Shown: piece after piece, positions 11,527 through 24,034 of the stretch
Layout of the letters: the number at the start of each line of letters is the position of its first letter
Position numbering within the stretch: the first letter of the stretch is position 1
Source: Perognathus longimembris pacificus
Taxonomy: Eukaryota > Chordata > Mammalia > Rodentia > Heteromyidae
Direction of reading: 5' to 3'
DNA: 64,000 nucleotides
NCBI RefSeq assembly: GCF_023159225.1
Contig: NC_063167.1
Location: 75,127,298-75,191,297, forward strand
Program-made: the position numbers and the translations under genes
Notes under the pieces: model-generated
Database searches by the model: none
Told to the model about the DNA's origin: nothing
Seen by the model: the letters and a program-made list of their open reading frames with translations, nothing else

Positions 11527-11578
11527 AGCAAGTGGAAGGGAGGGAGGGGAAGGGAGGGAGGGGGAGGGAGGGAAAGAA
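11527..11578 (+). repeat. Short (GGGA)n purine tract
   Basis: gggagggaggggaagggagg units, about 50 bases. Confidence 0.8.
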
Positions 11579-11789
11579 CGACATATGATTCTATACACTT
11601 GCTAAGTTTAAACAAAGAAAGATCATGATAGGTGGAAGACCAAGTCCTGTATTAAAACACACACCAGTGCTGCTCTGATGTTTTGAAATCCTACTTTTAG
11701 AAGGATTACTTGATGCCTGCAGCATACATCTCAAAATCAACAATGAGATTTTTCAATAAAATACAACTAATGAGAAATTTCCAAATATA

Positions 11790-11932
11790 AAACTATAAGC
11801 CAGGCACAGTAATCCACAATTATAATCCCAGTACATGGAAGGCTAAGGCAAAAGGACTAAGAGCTCAAGGCTCTTAGTGTAGTCTGGGACTACATAGGGA
11901 GAGACACTCTTTAAAAAAAAAAAAAAACTGTT
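11790..11932 (+). repeat. B1-like SINE
   Basis: aagccaggcacagtaatcca, then ataatcccagtacatggaag and an A tail after gagagacactcttt. It is a monomeric B1. Confidence 0.65.
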
Positions 11933-12079
11933 GCACCAACCTATACAGAGTACTGTTGTAGTCACTGAAAATAATATCAATGAACATATAGAAAATGTAT
12001 CCTCATGAAGATTCTAGTTGGAGAGACAGTAAAGAAATACGTTTCAAAACAAATGAACATACTCAGTGTACATATGTGA

Positions 12080-12235
12080 AAATGGCACTAGGAAATGAAG
12101 AGATGGGTGGGGATGGGATAAACGGGAAGAGGGAGAAGAGTAAAAGGGGTGACACTGATCAAGATGCACTATGTCCATACAAGGACATGTCAAAATGAAA
12201 CCCATTTTTATAACCATTTGAAGATAATAAAATAA
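12080..12235 (+). repeat. L1 3' end fragment
   Basis: A G/A-rich block, ggtgacactgatcaagatgc and a terminal gaagataataaaataatg match the 3' ends at 4449 and 16800. Confidence 0.5.
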
Positions 12236-12307
12236 TGAATGAATATCAAATAACGATATATTGTTAAAAGTACAACCAACCTGAGGAGGCCACAGGTGGA
12301 GAATGAC

Positions 12308-12549
12308 AATTATTTTACTTGCACCACTGCTGGGGTTTGAACTCAGAGCCTGTACACTGTACCTTAGCTTTTTCACTCAAGGCTGGCACTCCACCACTTG
12401 AGCCACAACTCCTCTTTTGACTTTTTGGTAGTTAATTGGAGATAAGACTTTCATGGACTTTCCTGGCTGGGCTAGCTTCAAACTATGATCCTCAGATCTC
12501 AGCCTCCTAAATAGCTAGGATTATAGGTGTGAACCACTGATGCCTGGCC
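12308..12549 (-). repeat. Composite B1-head/tRNA-like-tail SINE
   Basis: On the minus strand it runs from ggccaggcatcagtggttca to a right monomer ending near 12310. The linker between monomers (caattaactaccaaaaag type) is intact. Confidence 0.8.
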
Positions 12550-12854
12550 TTAAAGCTAACTATTTTAAGTGGTGTGATGGGTGAAGGCCTTTCTGCAGAG
12601 GTAACACAGAGCAGGGGTGGGTGAAGGAAGGGAAGGTGCGAATCGGGACCAATACCTAATGACAGTGAGTAATGAGGGGATGCAGGGAGAGTGACAACCA
12701 TTAGGGACCAGGAAGGGACTGAAGACTACATTCTCCATGTCATGGGGAATCACTGCATGAAGTTGGGTTGGTGAATTTAGCAAATTAGGCTAAGTATTTA
12801 AATAATCCTGCTATTTGCCATCGTATAGAGGATAGACCTTATTAGCTAATGATA

Positions 12855-13065
12855 TAGTAGCAGACATTTATTGAAAGATGATTATACTCCAGCCAATGTT
12901 CTAACCCCCTATCACCTTACAGCTCCATAACTGTTTAGCAACCGGATGAAACTTACCTCATTATTATCTCAAGAGGAAAATGGGAAATAGAGAAGTGAAT
13001 TAAGTTGCCCTAAAACAATACAACAAGGCTTCCAGTGTAGACACTTGAGATCCTGCCTCCTTAAA
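12855..13065 (+). repeat. MIR
   Basis: agcagacatttattgaaaga, acctcattattatctcaaga and aggaaaatgggaaatagag follow the MIR order (population of low-divergence bases is modest). Confidence 0.55.
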
Positions 13066-13136
13066 AGTCTGGGTTAGAAGTCTAACTGCCTATCAAATAA
13101 ACACATGATGCTGGCTGAGACCAAAGATGATGGTCA

Positions 13137-13338
13137 GGGCTGGGGATATGGCCTAGTGGCAAGAGAGCTTGCCTCATGTACATGAGGCCCTGGGTTCGAT
13201 TCCCCAGCACCACATATACAGAAAACGGCCAGAAGTGGCGCTGTGGCTCAAGTGGCAGAGTGCTAGCCTTGAGCAAAAGGAAGCCAGGGACATTGCTCAG
13301 GCCCTGACCAAGGCCCAGGACTGGCCAAATAAAGAAAA
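13137..13338 (+). mobile_element. IDL-Geo-type SINE, full length
   Basis: Both monomers are present. The 14-bp duplication aaagatgatggtca lies at 13123-13136 and 13339-13352. A small internal deletion shortens the last tRNA-like part (ccctgaccaaggcccagg). Confidence 0.87.
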
Positions 13339-13559
13339 AAAGATGATGGTCAAAAGTGGGCAGGTTCCACATATATTCTCATGGATGAATAAATAGAAGA
13401 TATGACATCTGAGGCATAGATAATTCCAGAGTGTTTGGCTTTGGCTATGAGGTAGTGGGGTCCTTCACAGAGGTGAGAAACACAGGAGGAAGAGAACTAC
13501 AGACAGTAGGACCACAGCCACGCAGGAACAGCTCCCAAACTAAGGTGAGACAGAAGGTA

Positions 13560-13990
13560 TGTATTCCCTGTGGTGCTATAAGAAATTGTCTGAACTTTGC
13601 AGGCCTAAAACAAAAATTTATTTTTCTCACAGTTCTGAAGATGAAGATCCATGGGTCCAAATTCAGGTGTCCAGGAGCTGTACTCTTAGAGGATCAACCA
13701 GAAAGCAATCCCATCCCCCGCAAACTAAAGGAACACCACACTGCCCTTCACTAGTTGCAATCCTTGTCCTAGAGTCCTAAGTAGACAGAAGCCACCTGTG
13801 TCTCTTGGCTCTACGTGTTTATTTGAAGGAACTCCTCCTGCCCCTTGGCCATTTGTGGTCCTTCCCATATGTTACAAATATGCTTTCAGTTATTTCCATT
13901 TCTTTGTCCACCAAATCCTTTCCCACAGTTCCCAACAAGGAAAGGCAGCAAAGCATTCTTTTTCACCTGGTCACCATCCCTTCACCCTCC
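13560..13990 (+). repeat. Ancient interspersed repeat, family not assigned
   Basis: tgctataagaaattgtctga, aaaacaaaaatttatttttc and tcacagttctgaagatgaag recall an old mammalian repeat with a conserved aaatttattttctcacagtt core. I cannot name it confidently. Confidence 0.4.
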
Positions 13991-13999
13991 AGTGGTCTC

Positions 14000-16380
14000 A
14001 CTCATAAGCAACCAATTGTCTGAAAGGACAAAGGAAAAGGCAAACCTAGAACGGCCAAATTTGGTAAGCTTACACAAACGGAAGTGACTGTTCGCTCTGG
14101 AGAAGGGCACAGGGCCGCAATGCCTCCACCTCACCCTCCTCTCAGAGGCCTCTCATTTGCAGGATTCAATGCTCAAACCCTCAGCCCTCATCTCTGCTGC
14201 AAGTGTGCCATGTGGATTCATTACAGAGAGCCAAGATAAAGGATAAATCTTTATGAGTACCGTAAGTATGAGTCATAAAAAATAGGAAACACATGTGGGG
14301 CATAGACACAGGAACAGTACCAAGCCAGGAAAAGGGTTTAGCAAACCTAGGTGAGACTAAAAAAAATCACTCTGTATGTTGTTGCTCTAAAACATATGCC
14401 AAAAAAAGGTATCAGCAAGTCAATGGTCCATGATCACCCAGGTCTCCAATAAACATCAATCCTTTCCCCTGTTAGAATTACACTGGGATTTTTTTTTAAT
14501 GCAAATAGAAAGAGAACCGAATCAAGAAAAAGTAACTTAGGAGTAGGCACTGAAAGATTTTATGATTTGGGAAATCTGAACAGGTTCCAACTAAAACACT
14601 GGGAATTAGATCTTTAACGGCATTTAAAAAAATGAACAAGATTCTTTTTTTTTCCAGAACCATGTGTGTTCACAACAGTATGCAGACTTCCTTTAGATTC
14701 TCTCTATCATAATCAGGGATAATAGGGAGTGGTGGTGGGGAAGAGTGAACTCATCAGATCTGAGATGCAAAAAACAAAAATTACAACAACACATGTGCAA
14801 AACCTGGACAAAAAGCAATAAAAAGCCAGGCTTGGGATAAAGAGCTCACCACACAGAAGAGGCAGAGCCTGGGCCAATTGGATCAGATGAAAACTCCCAG
14901 CTGTGTTCATGATAGAAGAATGGATAAGGAACCCCTAAAAAACCTATGAAGAAAGGTGACAGAGGCAAAATGCATCCTCATTGGATGCTAAGTCCTGTAG
15001 CTGCCTTCGATTCTTGGAAGACTCCTCAATGTGAGGATGGGAAAGCAAGGGAAATGCAGACACATGCAAGTTCTGATGGGCTCCCATGACCTTAGTCATC
15101 AGCTTTCCTACCTCCACAAGCTCCTGGACCCTGATACTGCGGCCATGCCTATCTCCTTGAGGAGGAAAGGTATTGCTGCCTGGAACTTCACTAAGTGTTC
15201 CCTTTACCCAGAACTGCAGGAAGAATTCTATGTGTGTATATTCACATCAGTGGTAGAAATTCCGTGTTGGTGGTACATGATGAAGTACTTTGACTCCAGG
15301 CAGGAGTTAGCCTGTATGAGTGATCCTGGATCCTACTATTAGCTATGGCCTTGGCTCAAAGGTAGACTGGGTAACAGCTAATGTAGTCTCTGTCTCCAAG
15401 AGGCCAAATCAACCTGCAACCCACCCCTTTTCCTCTTCAAAGAGATGTAAGCCCTCTAGACTCAGCTGAAGGACTCTAGTTCTGGTGAATTTTTTCAAAG
15501 CCATAATTATAAAAGATTATTGTAGCATATCTTGGATCCTACAATATTTATGGTACCTTGGAACAGAGATTGTATCATTGGATTGTAAAGAATTAATCAG
15601 AAACGGAACACCCTTAGAGCAAAATTCTACAGATTACTAGAAAATGGGGATAAACTTGTAAGATCAAATTCATAGAAAAAAAGAAAAAGTCCCATTCCTT
15701 TGGGTTTAAAAGGGCTAGAGTATATGGGCCTTGAATATTAGCCTTTCAGACAGGACCAAAGTGCTGCTCAGAGGAGACTTCTTCAACTAGCTACAGTCTA
15801 GTTCAAGGGCCCCAGTGGACTGGAAAGAAATGCCCAGGTCATATAGCTACAGCAGTGGCAAGAGTAACAAGCACACGATCAGTTCCTGTGTCTTTAAGGC
15901 CAGACCCTCATAAATGGGTTGCTTCTACTGGACACTATGCTCTAAATAAACAAGACTCTTCTGGCCGACATACAACTTCCTGTAGGGTTCTGGTGGGTAA
16001 AGCCTAACAAGACTGCCAAATCCAGTGACCAGCAACTTCTGAGCTGACTTACAAAACAAGCTACAAAGACTGAAGTCCAGAGTAAACAAAAGAAAGAGCC
16101 ACATTAAACAAGGAACAAATTACTATACAGGCAGGGATATTTTTAAGTACTCGCTGAGCAAGAAAACAAAATAAGAAAATCAAATTATTGGGTATTTAAT
16201 AACACACAGTAGAGTAAAATGCTCTCTTTCAATTGGGCGAATCAAAGTTAATTAATTCCAGCAATATTTAAGAACTGGCTAAGAGTCAGTCACTACATCC
16301 TGGGGACCGATCATACTTAAAGGCCCAACTTCAAACCTGGCTCACATCACATGAGCCAGCCAGGGGAGCAGCTCATAGTC
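14000..16380. other. Unassigned intronic sequence, 2.4 kb
   Basis: This is the largest plain block in the left half. No splice-bounded open frame with recognisable homology was seen; the open frame at 15031-15342 has no known family signature. Confidence 0.5.
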
Positions 16381-16384
16381 AAAA

Positions 16385-16508
16385 ACCATTTATAGCTTTT
16401 CACCCAGAGGTAAGGAAGGAGGACTATGCAGCAGTACCAGGCTAACCTGAGCTAACGCATGTACTATCTCAAAAAAAAAGAAAGAAAGAGAGAAAGAAAG
16501 AAAGAAAG
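16385..16508 (+). repeat. B1 remnant with (AAAG)n tail
   Basis: aggctaacctgagctaacgc and a terminal A-rich (GAAA)n stretch suggest an old B1-like element whose tail has expanded. Confidence 0.45.
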
Positions 16509-16799
16509 CTCACCAAAGAGTTAGTGATTAAGACCTAAGCACCTAAGCATGGGCTTCTAAATATGGCAAGGCCTAGAAGAGTTAAGAGGCCAAAATAAAG
16601 GTACAGATGTTTTGCCTTATATGCAGAAGCTAGAGTTAGCTTACAAATTCATTTACTTAATACATTGGGTGGTATGCAAGTATATACAAGTGTATTAAAC
16701 AAAATACAGTAGAGTCAAGGAAAATCTCAAATAGTGTGATTCCTTAGAAAGACACAATCAAATTTCAGCAAAATAAAACACTAGGAGGAAAGTACTCAA

Positions 16800-17040
16800 A
16801 AAGGATGGGGTGGGGGCTCAAGGAGAAAGAAGTAGAAGAATAAAGAGGATAAAAGGGAAATGCAGACAAGAATCCAATATGTATCCTACAAAATTAACAA
16901 GGTGGGAGGGGAGGGATGAGTGAGAATGTTGAAAGGGATGACATGGATCAAGACATATTATATTCATAATCTGCTTTATTAAGTGGCAATTCCTTCATAC
17001 AACTACTTAAAGATACTAATTTTAAAAAGAAAATTAAAAA
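16800..17040 (+). repeat. L1 3' end fragment
   Basis: A G-rich region (ggtgggaggggagggatgag), then gatgacatggatcaagacat and ttccttcatacaactactta, ending A-rich. Same 3'-end type as 39592-39668. Confidence 0.55.
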
Positions 17041-17129
17041 ATTTTAAATGCACAGAAACTAAAAAAAAAGAAATAATAATAAAGGTACAGAAGAAAGATT
17101 CAGCTGGTACATTAGGGGGGCGGCTCTGA

Positions 17130-17255
17130 TCAGTATCTATATGGAGTCTTACTATATAGCCTATGCTGGACCTGAACTCCTGAGCTTAAGAAATCCTTCT
17201 GCCCTGCCTATAGAGTAGCCAGGACTACAAGCACGCACCACCATGCCTCAAGTGA
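17130..17255 (-). repeat. B1-like SINE
   Basis: ggagtcttactatatagcct through aagcacgcaccaccatgcc is the reverse complement of a B1 element. Confidence 0.65.
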
Positions 17256-17306
17256 CACCCTGGAATTTATATTCTTCAGCACCTCCAAGAGGTTCAGATC
17301 ACACAG

Positions 17307-17311
<5 letters not shown>

Positions 17312-17362
<51 letters not shown>
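17312..17362 (+). repeat. (CA)n microsatellite
   Basis: About 25 uninterrupted CA units. Confidence 0.95.
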
Positions 17363-17364
<2 letters not shown>

Positions 17365-17431
17365 AAAACACTGATCCACTGCTGTGGCCTCTCCAGTCTT
17401 CATTACAGGGCCTAACCTCAATCCACTATCC

Positions 17432-17612
17432 CAGGGCTCAGCAAGCTCTTTCTGCAGTGTGCCAAACAGTAGATATTTAAGGCTTTGTGGGCAATGTAGA
17501 TCTCTGTCACAGTATTCAACTCTGCCATTGTAAGAAAGCAGCCACAGACAACACATAAACAAATGGGTGTGGCTGTATCCTAATAAAACTTTACTTACAA
17601 AAGCAGGCATCA
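17432..17612 (+). mobile_element. MER20-like hAT-Charlie DNA element
   Basis: The order cagggctcagcaagctcttt, aggctttgtgggcaatgtag, atgggtgtggctgtatccta and ataaaactttacttacaaaa follows MER20 as I recall it. The right terminal inverted repeat has decayed. It is non-autonomous and encodes nothing. Confidence 0.75.
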
Positions 17613-17624
17613 GACTGATGAGCT

Positions 17625-18110
17625 GATAAACAAAAACACGGAACTACCATGCAATGCAAAGGCTACTCAGCAATAAAAAGGAATGAAATGACTGATGTGT
17701 GCTGAAACCTATATGATTCTCAAAGTCACCATGCCAAGTAAAAGAAGATAAAGCATACATTGCATGCTTCCATGTCTAGAACATATTCTAGAACATAGGA
17801 ATGTCTAGAATAGACAAATCTAGAAAGATTAGTGGTTGCCTTGGGCTGAGCAAGAAAGGAAGTCTGGAACAGACAAACCTAGAAAGCAAATAGATAAGTG
17901 GTTACCTTTGGGGCACACAGAAAATGGAGTAAAAGTCAGTAAGTACCAGGTTTCTTTGGGACTGATTTTTTTAATGTCTAATTTGATTACAGTTTTCTCT
18001 ATGTATAGAACGATCATAATGAATTCCCTTTGTGTAATTAATATCAAGCCAAAAATAAACAGATTATGGTGCTCAATGTGTAGCTATTGTTCAGTTTAAA
18101 ATAGGTGAAA
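17625..18110 (+). repeat. Old L1 (L1M-type) ORF2/3' fragment
   Basis: gctactcagcaataaaaagg, atgaaatgactgatg and tagtggttgccttgggctga are hallmarks of old mammalian L1 3' regions. A partial internal duplication (tagaaagattagtggttgcc and tagaaagcaaatagataagt) is visible. Confidence 0.6.
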
Positions 18111-19610
18111 TTTATGGTTTCTGAGTGATATGTCAATGAATCTATTTAAAAAACAACAACAACAAAAGCAGCAGGCAGGATTTAATGTGAAGGTTACTTT
18201 GCCACCCATAATCTAGAAACTAGCCACATTGTGTCCATGAAGGCCTTTCCTCCACAAATGGTTTCTGCTCTTCTCTCTGTGTGTTGCCATTCTTCTTCCC
18301 AGCAAGGAGTGTCTGACTGCCTAGCCTACCACTAAATACTCTTGTCTTCTGAGAATCTGATCTCCAGGTAGACCTAACACTCCTTCACTCCATGTTGTGT
18401 TAAAGGTATTTTTCTTTAATCTTGATATTAATGCAGAAGATAAAAAGATGGGTGTGTAGCTGATAGTGCCAACCTAGCACACTAGCATATAAGTGACAAA
18501 ACAAATGAGTTATGGGGTTAGTACTTATGAAAGATTGGTTTCATGAAGTGGTTCCCAAGCTAGATGAAAAGAATGAAAGCCTGAAGCTAATGGATGTATT
18601 AAGATATGGGGTGGAGAAGAAAGGAGAAATTAGTGGGCAATTACGAGAAAATAATGATAAAATTTCCTGACTGACCAAATAGAGGGTTGGATGGGAATGG
18701 AAAGAGCTAAGATGGTTCCAATATTCCAATGCAGTGGTGACATTGTTGGGACAAAAAAGCTGGCCTGAAAAACCAGCCCTAAGAAAGGAGACCTGATTTG
18801 AGAAGGTTCTTAAATTCCACTTCAAAGGAAACAGAAAAAGAAGTGGAAAGGGAGACAGATAACAATGCTACTGTAGCAATGATGTTACACAGTATCCTGA
18901 AATCAAGAGGGAAGTGCCAACCAAGTGGGTACTGAGGAGAAGAAAGAATGGGCAAGGATGTGACAGAAAAAGCTCTCTGGGAGAATCAAGGGGCAAAGGT
19001 GCCACTTCCCTCTTGGGCCTGGCCTCCTCCAAAGGAGTGGGGGGGGGGGGCAGACTCCCCTAACTTCTAGGCCCCTCCCCCAATCCCAACATCCCATGAA
19101 TTGATCAAAAGAAGTAGTAAGCTCAGAAAAGCAGATGTCAAGCAACAGAGAGGGAGGAAGGACAGCCAGATGTTCACTTATTCAGGAAACCAGATTGGGT
19201 AGGAAAGAAAAAGAATAAGACAAGCACCCAGAGGCAAGGCAGAGGAGCCAAGTTCACACCTGGACTCTTAAGCATGCGAAAAAGAAAAGTAGAAATAATT
19301 AACATGTGTCTTGTTTACAAAGAAATAGAAAACACAGTTGGTGGAGGAAGATGGAAAGTTATATAGGAAATACTTTCTGCAGAATTTGAGTATTTAGATC
19401 AGAGATATTAGCAGGCAATTTCCTTTTATTTTCAAATACAATGTCAAGATGGCAGATAAGCAATGCAAACAAGAAACGCAAGTTGGATAATTGGAAACTG
19501 CACCCACAAACTGGGCTTCTGCCCAATCGAAACATCTGGGGCTCACATTTGTAGACTTGTTCCTTACTTGGGTCTGTGGCTTTCTTTTATACTTGCCAAA
19601 ACAGCTCTAG
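18111..19610. other. Unassigned intronic sequence
   Basis: No gene was seen. It contains a G11 run at about 19039-19050. A faint L2-like resemblance around 18220-18390 was not strong enough to call. Confidence 0.45.
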
Positions 19611-19613
19611 GAT

Positions 19614-19615
19614 AG

Positions 19616-19662
<47 letters not shown>

Positions 19663-19665
19663 CAG
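19614..19665 (+). repeat. (GATA)n microsatellite
   Basis: About a dozen GATA units, ending in one GACA. Confidence 0.95.
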
Positions 19666-19707
19666 ATATATTTTCAAGTGCTCTTGGGAACATTTAAAAA
19701 GTCAAGG

Positions 19708-19907
19708 TGTAGTCAGGCTCTGGTGGCTCATACCTGTAATGCTCGCTACCCAAGAGGCAGAGATCCAAGGATCAGGGTTCAAAGCCAGCCTGGACAAGAA
19801 AGTCCACGTGACTTCTATCCCCAATTAATCACCAAAAAGCAATACATGGAGGGGGGAAAAATGCTCAGAGACAACACCCAGGTCTTGAGTTCAAGTCCCA
19901 GAACTGG

Positions 19908-19946
<39 letters not shown>
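19708..19946 (+). repeat. Composite B1-head/tRNA-like-tail SINE with (CA)n tail
   Basis: tctggtggctcatacctgta opens the B1 head; the tail has a deletion and ends agttcaagtcccagaactgg. Its 3' end continues as about 19 CA units (19909-19946). Confidence 0.78.
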
Positions 19947-19948
<2 letters not shown>

Positions 19949-21310
19949 ATCAAGAGCAACAGCTACCATGACAACAGTACAGGTCAAAGCTGCTACTGGA
20001 ACCTCCAAGAAGACAACACACCACACTTGTCAGGAATGCTGCTGTGAACAAATTTAAAGGGAGCTGGAACCATCTCCACTGCATCCTGAGAAAGAAGAGG
20101 CAATAATAAGCGGTTTGTTTCTGTGTCAGCTTCCAGCCAGCAAAGAGCATAACCCAATATTATTACTTCATGCTAAAATGGCAGTGTCCAGTGTCCTGGC
20201 TCAAATCCCCCCGTGGGACAGGGGTTGGCGATTTTATACCACCTGGACAGGCTTGTGATAAATGATAGGGCTTTAGCCATACAGACAGCTAGAGTCCCGG
20301 TAGGAACTTGGTCAGTTAGTCCTAGCTTAGCTTGTGTCCTGGTTGGCTTTAGTAAACCCTAGGACCTGTCTGGTTCCTGCTTGCAGAATCCCAGCACTGG
20401 GTTTTGGAAAACCCTTGTTTAAGTGTTAGCTACAGGCTCAGATGATGCATCTTGCCCCAACATGCTAGAATAGCATCCTCGAATAGCATGGCCAGTTGCC
20501 AGCTCAGGTAACATTTTGACCCCTGTTACAACATCCTTGCCTTCCCTGTCTTGGCCCTCACTCCTCTATCCAGGCCTGAACCGGCTCCTTCACACCTCCT
20601 AGCAGGGAGCTATGGTTTAAGTGGCATTGTCTTCAGGCAATTTTTAAAAATAATCTCAATGTCACGCTCACCTAGATTCTCCAATCCCATGCCACAGGCA
20701 GACTGTGGTCTATGAAGATAATGAAATCATTTCTACAGCAATCCTCAAATGAGTGAGGGAAGAAATGAAGAAGAGAGGGAAAAGAGAGAGCTGGAGGAAT
20801 GAGGGAGAAAGACAGCAAGATAATTTGAGAAAATTAATGTATATGTTGTAAATCTGTGGCAAATGGTCAGTTTAGAGACAATTTTACCTGTGGCACTGAG
20901 GCATTTCCAGAATAGGCTCCTTTTAAGCAAGCAGCAGCCTGTGTTTATAGGTAGAAGGCACCTGTTTGGAAACTAAATTTCATCCATCAACAATGCATTT
21001 GTAAAGAGTTTATTACATTTGCTTGGTATAGATGACATAGGAGATACCCAAACAGACGCAGTGTGGTTTCTCTGCATGTACAGCACTACCTTTGGAAAGT
21101 CATTCATGAATAATGGCAAAGGTGGGGGGAGAATGTGCCAGACAGAGAAGGAGAATAGTTAGTTCACTAGTCTTCATTTGATGTGCTGGTTCTCATGTAT
21201 GTACTTGCCAAACAAGCTAGCCATGAAGCTTACTATCATTGTTTTTGTGGATCCTGGCTACAGGCTACAGGCACCTTCAACCATTCCTGTCAGTCTTTTG
21301 ATATTCAAAT
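19947..21310. other. Unassigned intronic sequence
   Basis: About 1.4 kb of plain sequence with no recognisable exon, RNA gene or repeat. Confidence 0.5.
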
Positions 21311-21515
21311 GTGGGGAGGACAGAAAGAAAAGGAAAGGAAGGAAAGAAGGAGGGAGGGAGGGAGGGAGGGAGGGAGGGAGGGAGGGAGGGAGGGAGGGAG
21401 GGAGGGAGGGAGGGAGGGAGGGAGGGAAGGAAGGAAGGAAGGAAGGAAGGAAGGAAGGAAGGAAGGAAGGAAGGAAGGAAGGAAGGAAGGAAGGAAGGAA
21501 GGAAGGAAGGAAGGA
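21311..21515 (+). repeat. Homopurine tract, (GGGA)n then (GGAA)n
   Basis: (GGGA)n at 21351-21426 switches cleanly to (GGAA)n at 21427-21514. The order of units is the reverse of the tract at 5911. Open frames here are repeat artefacts. Confidence 0.95.
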
Positions 21516-23700
21516 TCAGGGAGGGAAGTTAATATTGAGGAGACAGAAGGAAGGGGATGTAAGTAGACAGGCATTTAGGTAGGCAAGTGAGTAGGTAGAG
21601 ATCTCCCAAACTGCCAAATTTCTCAACGTAAGCAAAAAAAAAACAAAAAACAAAAAAACCCATCTTATCAGATGACCAAGTCTTAACACTGAAGTTCTTA
21701 CCCTGTCACCCCTGGGAGGTTAAAGTCTCTGGAGACATCATTCTCTTTCACACAGTAAGTTTGGTTAGAGGAATCACCAGGTTACAAGCAGTACACAAGT
21801 GAGCTGCACTGGAAGAGCCACTGAAGGCTTCAGGGGGTTGAACAACCCCCTCCCCCAACAGACAAAAGCCTCCCTTGGTAGTGGCATTTAGCGTGGGATT
21901 AATCGCCACAGAGAGTGCAAAGGCAGCTGAGCTGAGCCCTGCATTTTCCAGTTACTGACATTTGGTGTGCTAATCCTAAACCAGCAGAAGGTAAAGAGAC
22001 ACTGCCACACACAGACCAACCTGAAACCTGCCCCCCAAGCCCTAAAGGAATAAAGAAAACAGACCCCAGCACTGGAAAGAGCGATGCACGAAATCCAACC
22101 CTTCTCTGAGGGACTTCCTGTCTGATGGAGCACCAGGCCTGGGTGGAATAAAGATAATTAAACTAAGTAGTAAAAGGCCAAGTCCAAGCGTGGAGGAAGC
22201 CTGAGCTACACCATCAGCAGCCAGGGCTAAGAGGCTGGCTCTCTGACTCACCCACTGGTTATATAAACTCTGAAGGCCAATGTCCCTTCTGCTACAGCAG
22301 TGACCCCCAGCAGCCCCTTCCCCCAGCCAGGCCGCTGAGGGCTGGTAGAGCTACAGGAGCCTCGCACAGGCTGGCCTATAGCAGGCACACAGTCTTCATC
22401 ACAAGAGTTGTTTTTCTATTATTTGAGGGAGAAGGGAGCTATTAGAACAGGATAACTAGCATTTTAAAATGTTTACTTCTTTCTCTTTTTTCCTAGTTGT
22501 GGTTTTTCCTGCCCTCAAAAAGAATGATACAAGGAACAAGTTCATACAGAGTCCTCAAAGAAAGAATAAAGTAAGATTGATCCAAGCTGAATGTGTGATG
22601 AACCACATTTCCCACTGGGTGTGCTTGCCAAGAAGCCTCAAGCCAAACTCAGTCCTAACAACATTAACACACACCCCGCCCCCACCACCAACCCCCTCAC
22701 CCCCCACAGCCAACTGTCCTCTTCCAGTCTCCTTTGGACTGTAGGTCTGTTGTTCAAAAGCCCATCTCAAATCCTCTTTGAAGGAGGACCAGAAGCAAAC
22801 TGATAAAATGATGGAGGGTGTTGGGCTTACACCCTCATGGTGGGAGGAGCCTCCTGATCCTATAGTCAGGCCCTGCCACACTCAGGAAGACTCCATGTCC
22901 ATTCCAATGTCCAATCAAGTATATAAAAGTCAGTGTTCCAGTTCTCTGTGCTTGGGTCTTGACTAACTAGGGGCTCCTCCTGCCCCCCCAGCAGCTTTTC
23001 ATGATAAGCAAGCAATTAAAAGGCACATACATCACCACCACCACATAAAAGCAGATACCAAGTAAAAATGAGATGATAGGAAACCAAATTGCTGCCATTC
23101 TAGCCACTAATGAAAGCATGTTACTGTAAACAAGCCTCTCTCAGACACCAGGAAACACCCCAGGCACCAGGAAGAGAACCCCAGCCTTGACTTCAGGTAA
23201 AGGCCACTAGGAGCTGAGCTTTTTTGTTTTTTGTTTTCCTTCAATGAAAAGGATAACGGTTCCTGCTTATTCTAAGAGAAAGCTCTGATCTCTTCTACTG
23301 GGGCCACTTTCCCTCTTTTGCCCTCCCTGTAGGCAGAGTCTTTTTCAGTCTCTTCACTTTCAGGGCTGTTGTCTTTGAAACCTATGCCTATACGTGGGAG
23401 GTGTGGTCTCATGAGCAAGGGAAAGGCCAGGTCTGCCAGTCCTGCTTCCAGGAGGAAGCCAATGGAGAGGACTATCTGGGAGAAGATTTGGACCTGGCTG
23501 TAACACGTTCCTGGCCATGACAACTGTTTATCCAACCTAAGACTGTGTACCCAGAGCCTGTCAATCTGTTGCAGTTACTTTCAGGTATAGTTTCTGTCAC
23601 CTCCTCTAAGGAGCCCCTCCTCAGCTGAAAGAAAAGAAGGCTCCTCATAGTAGGGACTTAGTAAAATGTGGTGAGAGAAGATGTCTTATCGTAGAGCTTA
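21516..23700. other. Unassigned intronic sequence, 2.2 kb
   Basis: No exon was found. The part 21880-22330 is free of repeats and has a GATTAATC palindrome and a TGACTCA site, so it might be regulatory. The part 22660-22700 is C/A-rich. Confidence 0.45.
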
Positions 23701-23705
23701 TTTTT

Positions 23706-23932
23706 TTGTACTAGGGATAGAACCCAAGACTTCATGCATGCTCAGCAAGGGCGCTTCCACTGAGCCATACCGTCAGTACCCCCAAGTTTTCTGTGACAAG
23801 GTCTAACTAAGTTTCAGACTGACCTCAAACATACTATGTAACTCAGGCTGGCCCCAATTTTATTGTTTTCCTGCCTCAGCCTTCAGAAGAGCTAGGAATA
23901 CAAGTGTGTATCACCATACCTGGCTCTTACAA
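23706..23932 (-). repeat. Old B1-ID composite SINE
   Basis: An ID-like half (actagggatagaacccaaga) precedes a B1 half (atgtaactcaggctggcccc) in reverse orientation. The tRNA part is plain ID-like and lacks the extra block of the younger right monomer. Confidence 0.6.
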
Positions 23933-24034
23933 GTGTCAATCCTGACCCAGCACCACGCACAAGCCAAAGGGGCATAGGTTTGATTTATTAATTCCCCCAC
24001 TCATTCAAGGATGACATTCTATGTTGTTGTTTTG

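Noticed and set aside
15031..15342. 103-codon open frame as a candidate gene
   Set aside because: No recognisable domain, no splice or promoter context; one open frame of this size is expected by chance in 64 kb.
21351..21514. CRISPR-like or other regularly spaced repeats
   Set aside because: Tetranucleotide repeats without spacers; the genome is mammalian.
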